Below, piece by piece: positions 24,036 through 31,779 of a stretch of 40,881 bases of DNA. Under the pieces are notes generated by a model. The model searched no databases, had not been told where the DNA came from, and was given only the letters and a program-made list of their open reading frames with translations. The DNA lies in NCBI GenBank assembly GCA_012842605.1, contig DUSN01000097.1, positions 1-40,881 of the forward strand. The letters run 5' to 3'. This DNA comes from Clostridiales bacterium (GTDB lineage: Bacteria > Bacillota > Clostridia > Caldicoprobacterales > DTU083). Numbering within the stretch: the first letter of the stretch is position 1; each line of letters starts with the position of its first letter. Made by a program: the position numbers and the translations under genes.

Positions 24036-26992
24036 TGCGTATCAGGCGTCTTTACATAGGTGATTTCGGCATACTGCGCAATCAAACCCTGAATGACCTA
24101 AAGAACCTGGTAGTTGTGGGGGGCTGCAACAGGGCAGGCAAAAGTACCTTTATGCAGGTACTTAGATATTTGGGATATGGCATACCCCAGAACAAGTCCG
24201 TTCCCCCTGCCAATGTAGGATATATGATAGAAGCTGATGTAACCCAGGAGGAAACCCAAACTGATTATCATATCAGACTGAGCGGCTATGCTGAACCTGT
24301 ATGCACTATTGCAGGTCAGGACAAGAAAATCAGTGCAGCAAGCCTTTACGGGCTGGATCAATTTACATATCATAATCTGTTTACCATTAGTCTGGAACAG
24401 CTTACCAGGATACCGGAGGGAATAAAGGACAAGGATGTTGTAAAGCTGCAGTCTGCTCTTCTGGGTGCCGGCCTGGCGGATATAGCCAATATTCCAGGGC
24501 TGGAAGAAAAGTTCCTGAAGTATGCCGCTGCCATAGGCGGAAAAGATGGCAATCTTACAGTTAAAGGGTTCAGTTCCCATGTTCAAAAAATCAGGGATGG
24601 TGATAGAAGGAAAAAGGCGGCGTTGTCCCAGGTTGATGAATACAATAACAAACAGAAACTACTGTCAAGCTTGCAGGAGCAGGAGGAATCTCTGCGAAAG
24701 CTCATACAGGAGCTGAAGGCCAGGCAGGATATTTTAGAGATAGTAAAAAGCAACTATGATACATTGCTGGAACTGACTGGCCTGGACAGCCTGCTGGAGA
24801 GGCATGAAGGTGCCTGCATGCCTGATAATATCAGGGTGGAAAACCATTCGGCTGTAGAGGCGGCATACAAGGTTTTCCGTGATATGAAGGCCGGATGGCT
24901 GAGGCAATATGAAGAACTGGCTGCCGGTATTGGAAACCGGGAACAGGCTGGCAGCATCGCTCAGCTGCTGGTTAAGCATAAAGACAGATTGCAGAGTTTT
25001 TATGACAGGTTGTCCGGACTGCAGGAAATATGGAACAGTCTGGAAAGTATTCAATACCGGTTGAAGGAGCACAACCGGCAGATAATAGAAAGAATAAGCC
25101 GGTTAAATGCAGGTTGGAACCGGGACAATATGAATATTCTGCGCGGGCTCAGGCTGGATCTTATTGAGGAAAGCTGCCTGATGGAAGCCGCCGGGGAATA
25201 TAAGAGCATAGAAAACAAGTTAAATCAAGTTAATTTAAAATTGGATGAGGCCAATTCCAAATATGACAGGCTAAACGGGCAGGTGGAAGAGTGGCAGAAG
25301 AATGCGCCTGCAGCCGGTTTGAATTTATATTTATGGGCTTTTGCAGTATCTGCCGCAGCAGGGCTTGCGCTATGGTTTATAAATCCTTATATCGGACTGT
25401 TTTTGGGGTTGTTTGGCGTGCTGGGCTCATTCCTGTATGTTTTTATCAAAGGCCTCGGGCAGAAAGAAGCCGGTTTACGACTAAAGGAGCTGAAGGCTGA
25501 AATAACCGACTGTAAAACATTACAGGAAAAACTGGCAGGTGAAAAAGAGCTTCTTGAAAAGCAAATGCAGGCAGTGGATGCTTACCTGTCCGATGTGCGC
25601 AATAAGCTGGGCATACAGGGTAAAATAAGCCCCGACGGCATCCTTGAATACTATCGAACATTGGCAGATATTACAGGACGGTTAAGAAATCTGGATTCCG
25701 AAAAGGAAGAAATGGAGAAGAAATTCCGTGAACTGACTGAACGGGTTAATGAAATTGCATGTGTGTTGTCGGAATTTGACAGCACCTTCGCCGGTACCTT
25801 ATCTGAAGGAGATAAGCAGCTTACACCTGATGTTTGGTCGGAGATACAGGCTGGTATAAAGAAATGGCACGGTCTGATGGAAAAGGCGGTATTGCTTGAG
25901 AATACTGCATTGCAGCTGCAAAGAGAGAGGGACAGGCTGCTTCAGCTTTCCGGGCTGTCGTATAGCCTGGAAGGTTTGAGCGGTTCTGAACAGGTGCTGT
26001 CAGGCACAGGCACAGAACCTTACTTGCTGCCTGCTGCAGTCTGCCCGGAAGATTTGGATTTAGAACTGTCTGCATTTGAGAGGCAGATTGAAGATTACTT
26101 GAATTTGTGCAAAAAAAGAACTGACTACCTGGAAAAACGAAGCAGGAAAGAATTTATACGTCAAAGCCTGGAGAGGGCTGCATCTTCAGAGAGAGCGGCA
26201 AAGGCCGCTGCAGTTTTGGATTACCAACTCAATAATCCATTGGAGCTATTCCACAAAATCTATAACCAGTTTCCTTCTAAAGAATTTATGGAAAGAGAAT
26301 ATGCCCAGGCTGTCCGGCATATTCAGAATTGTGAAGAGCAATTGGAAAAGTGCAGGGAAGAGATTCTTAAGACAAAGACACAGCTGGAACAATTGAGCAT
26401 GACGGAAGAACTGGAGTACTCCCATGAGATGATAAGGCAGGGCCGCACCGGACTTTTTCAGGCTTCATACCAATATGCAGTATGGAAGGCTGCTGCCTGG
26501 CTTTGCAGTGAAATAAAGAATGGGTTTATGAATAAAATGAAGGACGAACTGCTTCATAAGGCAGACGGAGTACTAAGTCAATTAACCGGCGGGGAATACC
26601 GGCGGATTCTGCCCAAGGATGATTTTAAGGACTTTTCCTTTATGCTTCAGGATGGTTCCCTGCAGGATAACAGCAGCATTCTCAGCCGCGGGACGCGGGA
26701 GCAGGTATTTCTGGCAGTACGACTGGGCAGGATACTTGATATTAAGCCTGCGCTGCCGGTTATCATTGATGATTCTTTCGTTAATTTTGACAGGGCTCAT
26801 TTAAAGCAGGCTGTTGACATTATATGCCGTCTGAGTCAAACCCATCAGGTCTTTATCATGACCTGCCATCCCCATCTTGTTGGGATGCTGATGGAGAACG
26901 GCTGCTCTGCGCAATATTGGCGGCTGGTCAAGGGACAATTTTCTCCGGATAAAGGATTGGAATTAATGAAGTATTTATCATCTTTCAGTTGA
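24035..26992 (+). CDS. yhaN: Rad50/SbcC-like ATPase of the YhaN family
   Basis: 985 residues, close to the roughly 960 of B. subtilis YhaN. The N-terminal ABC half has a Walker A-like GGCNRAGKST (K36). A long coiled coil (about 190-425 and 480-850) flanks two adjacent membrane helices near 425-475 (LYLWAFAVSAAAGLALWF, YIGLFLGLFGVLGSFLYVFI), typical for YhaN. The C-terminal half has the signature LSRGTREQVFLAVRLG and Walker B PVIIDDSFVNFD (D912/D913), then a switch-like TCHPH. It forms a DNA-end-processing complex with YhaO. The membrane pair suggests it works near the membrane. Its start codon is fused to the yhaO stop. Confidence 0.94.
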   Translation: MRIRRLYIGDFGILRNQTLNDLKNLVVVGGCNRAGKSTFMQVLRYLGYGIPQNKSVPPANVGYMIEADVTQEETQTDYHIRLSGYAEPVCTIAGQDKKISAASLYGLDQFTYHNLFTISLEQLTRIPEGIKDKDVVKLQSALLGAGLADIANIPGLEEKFLKYAAAIGGKDGNLTVKGFSSHVQKIRDGDRRKKAALSQVDEYNNKQKLLSSLQEQEESLRKLIQELKARQDILEIVKSNYDTLLELTGLDSLLERHEGACMPDNIRVENHSAVEAAYKVFRDMKAGWLRQYEELAAGIGNREQAGSIAQLLVKHKDRLQSFYDRLSGLQEIWNSLESIQYRLKEHNRQIIERISRLNAGWNRDNMNILRGLRLDLIEESCLMEAAGEYKSIENKLNQVNLKLDEANSKYDRLNGQVEEWQKNAPAAGLNLYLWAFAVSAAAGLALWFINPYIGLFLGLFGVLGSFLYVFIKGLGQKEAGLRLKELKAEITDCKTLQEKLAGEKELLEKQMQAVDAYLSDVRNKLGIQGKISPDGILEYYRTLADITGRLRNLDSEKEEMEKKFRELTERVNEIACVLSEFDSTFAGTLSEGDKQLTPDVWSEIQAGIKKWHGLMEKAVLLENTALQLQRERDRLLQLSGLSYSLEGLSGSEQVLSGTGTEPYLLPAAVCPEDLDLELSAFERQIEDYLNLCKKRTDYLEKRSRKEFIRQSLERAASSERAAKAAAVLDYQLNNPLELFHKIYNQFPSKEFMEREYAQAVRHIQNCEEQLEKCREEILKTKTQLEQLSMTEELEYSHEMIRQGRTGLFQASYQYAVWKAAAWLCSEIKNGFMNKMKDELLHKADGVLSQLTGGEYRRILPKDDFKDFSFMLQDGSLQDNSSILSRGTREQVFLAVRLGRILDIKPALPVIIDDSFVNFDRAHLKQAVDIICRLSQTHQVFIMTCHPHLVGMLMENGCSAQYWRLVKGQFSPDKGLELMKYLSSFS

Positions 26993-27025
26993 TTCAAAAA
27001 ACATTCACACTCAGACAGGGGGTTG

Positions 27026-28132
27026 ATGAAAATTACTAAGCGCCTTGGAAAAAATGAAATACTTACTTCCAAAGAACGGGTAAAAAAGGTTTTTGAATTT
27101 GAAAAACCTGATCGTGTACCCATCAATTATTTAGCCAATCCGCAAATTGATTTAAAGCTGAAGCAATACTTTGGGTTAAAGCTCAATGCAAATGAAGATT
27201 TGCTAAAAGTGCTTGGTGTTGATTTTAGGGGAGTAGCTGCTCCCTATATAGGTCCGGCATTGCATCCTAAGGTAGAAGGCAGAAGAGTGGATCCTCAGTG
27301 GGGCATAAGAACCAGATGGGTGGAGCATGAAACAGGAGGATATTGGGATTATTGTGATTTTCCATTGAAGGATGCTGACCTTGAAACAGTTGAAAACTGG
27401 CCTATGCCATCGCCTGATGATTATGATTACAGCATAGTTTCGGATATCTGCAGCCAATACGAGGATTATGCCATTTCAGTAGGCAGTCCGGGATTGGGGG
27501 ATATTATCAACTCTAACGGAATGATCAGAGGAATGGAGCAGGTGCTGGTTGATCTGATTACTGACAATCCTGCAGGTTTAAGGCTCATAGACAGGAAGCT
27601 TGATATACAGATAGAAGTTACAAGGAGGACTATAGAAGCGGCAAAAGGGAAGATTGATTTTTTATGGATGGGAGAAGATTTAGGTACCCAAATCGGTCCC
27701 CTTATCGGGAAAGAGCTTTTTAGAAAGCATATCCTGCCTCGTCATAAAAAGATCTTTGATCTTGCCAAGGCGTATGATCTGCCGGTTATGATCCATTCCT
27801 GCGGTTCCAGCAGCTGGGCTTTTGAAGACTTCATAAAAGCAGGTGTGAGAGCTGTGGATACGCTGCAGCCTGAAGCAAAGAATATGCATCCTTCCTACCT
27901 GAAAAAGCATTTTGGAGGCAGACTTGTGTTCCATGGCTGTATATCAACAGCAGGTCCGGTTGCCTTTGGCACAGCAGATGATGTTATAAATAATGTAAAA
28001 GAAACCCTTGAAATAATGATGCCGGGCAGTGGATACTGTCTTGCTCCGACTCACGCTCTCCAGGATAATTCGCCTGTAGAAAATGTTGTGGCAATGTATG
28101 AAGCTGCCCATAAATTCGGTAGATACAGTTAA
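27026..28132 (+). CDS. Uroporphyrinogen decarboxylase (URO-D) family protein, MtaA/CmuA-like
   Basis: 368 residues from ATG 27026; the SD AGGGGG is only 3 nt upstream, so the start is tentative. It shows the URO-D TIM barrel with an N-terminal ERVKKVFEFEKPDRVPINY segment. The zinc site of corrinoid-dependent methyltransferases is suggested by H257-S-C259-G and H303-G-C305. Members such as MtaA and MtbA move methyl groups from corrinoid proteins to a thiol. HemE itself is shorter and has different motifs. No corrinoid protein is encoded nearby, so the substrate is unknown. A degraded sequence behind it may be a relic of a second such gene. Confidence 0.85.
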   Translation: MKITKRLGKNEILTSKERVKKVFEFEKPDRVPINYLANPQIDLKLKQYFGLKLNANEDLLKVLGVDFRGVAAPYIGPALHPKVEGRRVDPQWGIRTRWVEHETGGYWDYCDFPLKDADLETVENWPMPSPDDYDYSIVSDICSQYEDYAISVGSPGLGDIINSNGMIRGMEQVLVDLITDNPAGLRLIDRKLDIQIEVTRRTIEAAKGKIDFLWMGEDLGTQIGPLIGKELFRKHILPRHKKIFDLAKAYDLPVMIHSCGSSSWAFEDFIKAGVRAVDTLQPEAKNMHPSYLKKHFGGRLVFHGCISTAGPVAFGTADDVINNVKETLEIMMPGSGYCLAPTHALQDNSPVENVVAMYEAAHKFGRYS

Positions 28133-28155
28133 AATCAAGTTAGGGGGAAGTTAAA

Positions 28156-28264
28156 ATAAGCGTAACTCTACGTGAGAAATTTTTTGGCTTCACATGCGGT
28201 GTCCATAGGCGCCCAGGGATGACCCGACGTGCTGGAAAGCATTAATGAGTTGCATGAAAAATAA
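28156..28264 (+). pseudogene. Possible relic of a second URO-D-like gene
   Basis: AGGGGG (28142-28147) lies 8 nt before ATA 28156, where a start codon would be expected. From there the frame reads SVTLREKFFGFTCGVHRRPG and stops at 28243-28245. Another frame just downstream reads VLESINELHEK and stops at 28262-28264. The first part resembles the start of URO-D-family proteins (TxREKFF) and the second their last helix. The piece is far too short for the whole barrel, so it may be an internally deleted, frameshifted remnant. A chance resemblance is quite possible. Confidence 0.25.
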
Positions 28265-28293
28265 AATAATTGTACAGAGTATGTATAAGTAAA

Positions 28294-28310
28294 CCTGGCA
28301 GTTAGCCAGG
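28294..28310 (-). terminator. Terminator of the minus-strand paralog cluster
   Basis: CCTGGC (28294-28299) and GCCAGG (28305-28310) form a 6-bp stem with a 5-nt loop. On the minus strand TTTACTTATAC follows. It lies 14 nt beyond the last paralog. On the plus strand CTTCTTTATT follows, so it may also end URO-D transcripts. Confidence 0.6.
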
Positions 28311-28323
28311 CTTCTTTATTGCA

Positions 28324-28986
28324 TTACGGTCCGTTGTCAGGCTCATTCCTGTAAATATCAATCTGGAATGCTAATCCTGGCGGGTTGACAGTATCAGTGG
28401 TGTCGTAGTTCAAAACTTCCCAGGAGAAAACTAAATAGTTATCGTCACTGTCAGGGATAATGTCGCCTTTTGACCAGATGCGAATCTTCTGCCAGTTAAA
28501 GGGGTTTTCTTTATCCACATTTAGAGAGGCATTTGCAGTCATTGGTCCGTCAAACAAACCATCGTTCGGAGTGAAGGATCTAAGCAGAAATCCGTCAGGT
28601 TCCCGCTCCTCTACGAACAGCCTGTGAGCATTATCAGCAAAGGTAGTTACATTGACCAAAAGCTCATCAGTAAAAACGACCGGAAGAGCAACGGCAAAAT
28701 ACCTGGTTTCGCCGGGCTCAAAGGTTGTATCATCCCATATAAACTGGGGAGGCTGTGCCTCATTGAACGGGTTGTCACCGGTGTTTTCCCCGCCGCTTGT
28801 ATCATTATTATAGGTTGTCAGTTCAGGCCATATTCCTCCCGGCTGATTCCCTATGACAACCGCGTCCTGCGTGCCAGGCAGCTCAGCTGCCTTGTGAATA
28901 GCTTTTTGAATTGCGTTTTGCCGGGATGTGGCATCAACCTGGGTATCGGTTCCGCTGGTTATTCTTCTTACATCAACAAAAGCCAC
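28324..28986 (-). CDS. Uncharacterised protein, three-member paralog family, member A
   Basis: 220 residues if started at GTG 28986, 8 nt after GGAGG; a GTG at 28995 overlaps the SD. No signal peptide, membrane span or cysteine, and clearly acidic. The N-terminal third has RITSGTDTQ, KAIHKAAELPGTQDAVVIGN and WPELTTYNNDTSG. The C-terminal part (about 75-215) alternates beta strands with PPQFIWDDTTFEPGETRYF, FADNAHRLFVEE, PFNWQKIRIWS and NYDTTDTVNPPGLAFQIDIYR. The ADN...L-x-x-x and NPxGL pattern recalls galactose-binding-like jelly rolls. Function unknown. It is the most divergent of the three and lies 34 nt behind member B, probably in one operon. Confidence 0.75.
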   Translation of the reverse strand: MAFVDVRRITSGTDTQVDATSRQNAIQKAIHKAAELPGTQDAVVIGNQPGGIWPELTTYNNDTSGGENTGDNPFNEAQPPQFIWDDTTFEPGETRYFAVALPVVFTDELLVNVTTFADNAHRLFVEEREPDGFLLRSFTPNDGLFDGPMTANASLNVDKENPFNWQKIRIWSKGDIIPDSDDNYLVFSWEVLNYDTTDTVNPPGLAFQIDIYRNEPDNGP

Positions 28987-29020
28987 TTTGTTCACCTCCT
29001 GAATTCAGTAATACTGCCAT

Positions 29021-29665
29021 TTAGTCTGTCTCACGTCGGTAAATATCAATAAAATATGCCAGACCTGCAGGATTAAGAGTATCCGTGGTGTCATAGTTCA
29101 ATACTTCAAAGGAAAATACTAAATAATTGTCTGTGCTGACCGGACGGATATCGTCGCTGGACCACAGACGGATTTTCTGCCAGTTAAAGGGTGTAGTAGT
29201 GTCGTCGGTAAACGAGGCAGAGGCAACCATAAGCCCGTCCTCAAAACCGCCTTTCGGGTTAAAGGTTTTAATCACAGAGTTACCTCCGGTTCTTTCTTCA
29301 ATAAACAAGCGATGAGCATTATCGGCAAAAACTGCCACAAAGATTGTATGCTCATCAAGGCTTTCTATTTTGAAAGCCTGTGCAAAATACCGGATTTCAC
29401 CGCCTTCAAAGCTGTCATCGTCCCAAACAAACTGGGGAGACGGAACAGACCAGAAAATTGATGGTGTGTTTGCTCCGCTGTTGTCATTCTCATATTTTTG
29501 CAGCTCCGGCCATACTCTTGGCACATTGCCGATTAATACAGCATCCTGTGTTGGTGACAGATTCTGCAGCTTTCGGATGGCCTTAAGACAGGCATCGGAT
29601 CTGTCAACAGAGGATGCCTGGGTGTTCGTTCCGCTTACTAACCGGGCAAGTTCTATAACAGCCAA
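29021..29665 (-). CDS. Uncharacterised protein, three-member paralog family, member B
   Basis: 214 residues from TTG 29665 (MAVIELARLVSGTNTQ), 8 nt after GGAGG; a GTG at 29674 lies within the SD. It is close to member C along its length: TQDAVLIGNVP, WPELQKYENDNSG, PSPQFVWDDDSFEGGEIRYFAQAF, IFVAVFADNAHRLFIEE, DGLMVASASFTDD, PFNWQKIRLWS, YLVFSFEVLNYDTTDTLNPAGLAYFIDIYR. No signal peptide or membrane helix. A two-part structure (short alpha-rich N-terminus, beta-sandwich C-terminus) is inferred. Extracellular-type beta domains without a signal peptide suggest spore-coat or exosporium assembly, or an unknown cytoplasmic particle; neither is shown. Confidence 0.75.
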   Translation of the reverse strand: MAVIELARLVSGTNTQASSVDRSDACLKAIRKLQNLSPTQDAVLIGNVPRVWPELQKYENDNSGANTPSIFWSVPSPQFVWDDDSFEGGEIRYFAQAFKIESLDEHTIFVAVFADNAHRLFIEERTGGNSVIKTFNPKGGFEDGLMVASASFTDDTTTPFNWQKIRLWSSDDIRPVSTDNYLVFSFEVLNYDTTDTLNPAGLAYFIDIYRRETD

Positions 29666-29727
29666 TTGTTTCACCTCCCAATTGCATATAAGATATACAT
29701 TGGCATATAGCTCACTATAAATAAACT

Positions 29728-29792
29728 GACATGCTCCTTATTATGATTACAGATTTTATTATTTCATCTGTATACCATAAGGTGAGCATGTC
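29728..29792. other. Nested hairpin between paralogs B and C
   Basis: GACATGCTC-CTTA (29728-29740) pairs with TAAG-GTGAGCATGTC (29778-29792): 9 plus 4 bp with a 2-nt bulge. The loop contains a second stem, TACAGAT (29748-29754) with ATCTGTA (29766-29772). On the minus strand CAGTTTATTTATAG follows, so it may end transcripts of member C or attenuate reading into B. A small mobile-type palindrome is an alternative. Confidence 0.6.
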
Positions 29793-29844
29793 AATATCAT
29801 ATAATTTTTGAGTCAGCCTCTTACTATAAGAAATTTAGTCCTTA

Positions 29845-30483
29845 TTAACCTTCTTCTTCGCGGTAGACATCTACAAGGTAGGCAAGACCAGCGGGGTTCA
29901 CGGAATCAATGGCATCGTAATTTATTGCCTTAAAGGAAATAACCAGATAGCCATCGGCATTTAGGGGTTCAAAGCTGCTGGACCACAGACGAACCTTCTG
30001 CCAGTTAAAGGGGAAATCGGTATCGTCAGTTAGTGAAGCCGATGCAACCATAAGCCCGTCAGTCAAGCCATCTTCAGGAGTAATTCTTTGAGCAAACTCT
30101 CCTTCAGGAGTGTACTCCTCAATATACAGCTCATGGGCATTATCAGCAAAGACTGCAACAAACACTACATGTTGATCACCGGATTCAATTTGATACGCCT
30201 GTGCAAAATACTGAACCTGGCCTGCAGGGAAGCTTGCCTGATTCCATATAAACTGCGGTGGTGGAACTGATATAATATCCGGGCTGCCGCTGCCGCTGGT
30301 ATCATTCTCGTATTTTGAAAGCTCAGGCCAAAGTTTCGGTACGTTGCCGATCAATACTGAATCCTGGGTAGGATCATCACCTGTTAGCTTATTGATGGCC
30401 TTCTCCACTGCATTTTCTCTTGAGGTTGAGTCAGTCTGGGTGTTGATTCCGCTTGTTAATCGTGTTACAGGTATTAAAGCCAA
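29845..30483 (-). CDS. Uncharacterised protein, three-member paralog family, member C
   Basis: 212 residues from TTG 30483 (MALIPVTRLTSGINTQ), 8 nt after GGAGG, with a GTG at 30492 inside the SD as in A and B. Conserved blocks are the same: KAINKLTGDDPTQDSVLIGN, WPELSKYENDTSG, PPPQFIWNQASFPAGQVQYFAQAY, VFVAVFADNAHELYIEE, PFNWQKVRLWS, NYDAIDSVNPAGLAYLVDVYR. Acidic, soluble, no export signal. It is the first gene of the minus-strand group and is separated from B by a 65-nt hairpin, so it may be transcribed separately. The neighbours yhaN and yhaM belong together in Bacillus, which suggests that this group was inserted. Confidence 0.75.
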   Translation of the reverse strand: MALIPVTRLTSGINTQTDSTSRENAVEKAINKLTGDDPTQDSVLIGNVPKLWPELSKYENDTSGSGSPDIISVPPPQFIWNQASFPAGQVQYFAQAYQIESGDQHVVFVAVFADNAHELYIEEYTPEGEFAQRITPEDGLTDGLMVASASLTDDTDFPFNWQKVRLWSSSFEPLNADGYLVISFKAINYDAIDSVNPAGLAYLVDVYREEEG

Positions 30484-30652
30484 TCTATTCACCTCCGATT
30501 ATATTCACATCATATATTGGGTTATATATTGTAATATATAATATTCAGATGATGAAAATTTTGTGATTGCCGGTATTATGATATTGATTGATGTTTTTAA
30601 GGTGCTTCTCATACTGCCTGTAATCTCGACAAATGTTTTCACCTTTGTCACT

Positions 30653-30695
30653 ATTTCCCTGGAAATGATGAATAAAAAGCTAAATGCAGGGAAAT
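30653..30695. repeat. 9-bp inverted repeat in the paralog C/yhaM intergenic region
   Basis: ATTTCCCTG (30653-30661) and CAGGGAAAT (30687-30695) are perfect complements with a 25-nt spacer. The spot lies between divergent transcripts and could be an operator. Confidence 0.4.
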
Positions 30696-30709
30696 TGCCG
30701 AAAAATAAA

Positions 30710-30735
30710 GAAGCCCTTCTTTTTTGCCGGGCTTC
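30710..30735 (-). terminator. Minus-strand terminator-like hairpin without an upstream gene
   Basis: GAAGCCC (30710-30716) and GGGCTTC (30729-30735) form a 7-bp stem. Only on the minus strand does a U-tract follow (TTTATTTTTC). No minus-strand gene lies to its right, so it would only stop antisense transcripts from yhaM, or it is a relic. Confidence 0.45.
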
Positions 30736-30771
30736 ATGATAGAATCAATAAATAGGAAGAGGGGGGTTGAC

Positions 30772-31752
30772 ATGCAGAAGGATGTGATTTCATTCTCCAA
30801 GGGGGATACCATACAGGGTTTTTATTTGCTCAAGACGGTTTCACTCAAGACATCCAATGCCAATAACAGGTATTTTGACCTGACAATAGCTGACAGGACG
30901 GGAGAGGTCAACGGCAAGATATGGGATACGGAAATGGTTAAAAACCTGGAGTTGTGTGATGGGATACCGGTCAAAATCAAGGGACTGGTTAACGAATGGC
31001 AGGGCCAGCTTCAGGTTAAGATAGAAAAGATACGGAATATTAAACCTGAAGACAATGTCCGTATAGAGGATTTTGTTCCGTCAGCCCCTTTCTCACCCGA
31101 GGAAATGCTGAGGGAAATTTTAAAGTATGTAATAAAGATAAAGAATAACGACATCAAGCAGATTACCAGTGCTTTGCTTAATGAAAACAGCAGGAAAATT
31201 ATGCATTACCCGGCTGCCATGAAAAATCATCATTCCATCCGCGGGGGACTGCTGTATCATGTTTCCACCATGCTGAAGATGGCTGAACGGGTGCTGGAAG
31301 TATATACGCATTTGAACGCCGACCTGCTGTATGCAGGTGTTATTCTTCATGATTTGGCCAAAATACAGGAAATGGATGCAGATGAACTGGGGATGGTTTC
31401 TTCTTATACTACAGAAGGAATGCTGCTGGGGCATATCATACAGGGCATCAAGGATATTGAAAGGGTTGGCACTCAGATAAATGCTGACAGAGAAATCATA
31501 TTGCTGTTAGAGCATATGATCCTGTCTCATCATTATGAACCGGAGTATGGAAGTCCCAAAAGGCCGATGATACCCGAGGCCGAGATTCTGCATTATCTGG
31601 ATATAATAGATGCCCGCATGTATGACATGCAGAAAGCGCTGGAAGCCGTAAATCCCGGTGAGTTTTCCGATAAAGTATGGCTGCTGAATAACCGGCAATT
31701 GTATAAAACAGAACTTAATGCCGATGATGAAAAAAAGGAGCATGGGGCTTAG
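30772..31752 (+). CDS. yhaM: 3'-5' exoribonuclease YhaM (OB fold plus HD domain)
   Basis: 326 residues from ATG 30772, just after GAGGGGGGTTGAC; an upstream in-frame ATG would add 16 residues overlapping a hairpin. The N-terminal OB fold (about 10-100) includes YFDLTIADRTGEVNGKIWD and QGQLQVKIEKI. The HD domain (about 140-290) has NHHSIRGGLLYHVSTM and the metal pair H193-D194 in VILHDLAKI. YhaM degrades RNA and single-stranded DNA from the 3' end with Mn or Co. In B. subtilis yhaM is next to yhaN and yhaO; here about 3.7 kb separates them. It overlaps no neighbour and is followed 27 nt later by helD. Confidence 0.95.
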   Translation: MQKDVISFSKGDTIQGFYLLKTVSLKTSNANNRYFDLTIADRTGEVNGKIWDTEMVKNLELCDGIPVKIKGLVNEWQGQLQVKIEKIRNIKPEDNVRIEDFVPSAPFSPEEMLREILKYVIKIKNNDIKQITSALLNENSRKIMHYPAAMKNHHSIRGGLLYHVSTMLKMAERVLEVYTHLNADLLYAGVILHDLAKIQEMDADELGMVSSYTTEGMLLGHIIQGIKDIERVGTQINADREIILLLEHMILSHHYEPEYGSPKRPMIPEAEILHYLDIIDARMYDMQKALEAVNPGEFSDKVWLLNNRQLYKTELNADDEKKEHGA

Positions 31753-31779
31753 AACTTATCATCCATTTTTTTGGAGGAG

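Noticed and set aside
28187-28255. 22-codon minus-strand ORF (MQLINAFQHVGSSLGAYGHRM)
   Set aside because: No SD before the ATG and no context; the plus-strand relic interpretation is at least as good.
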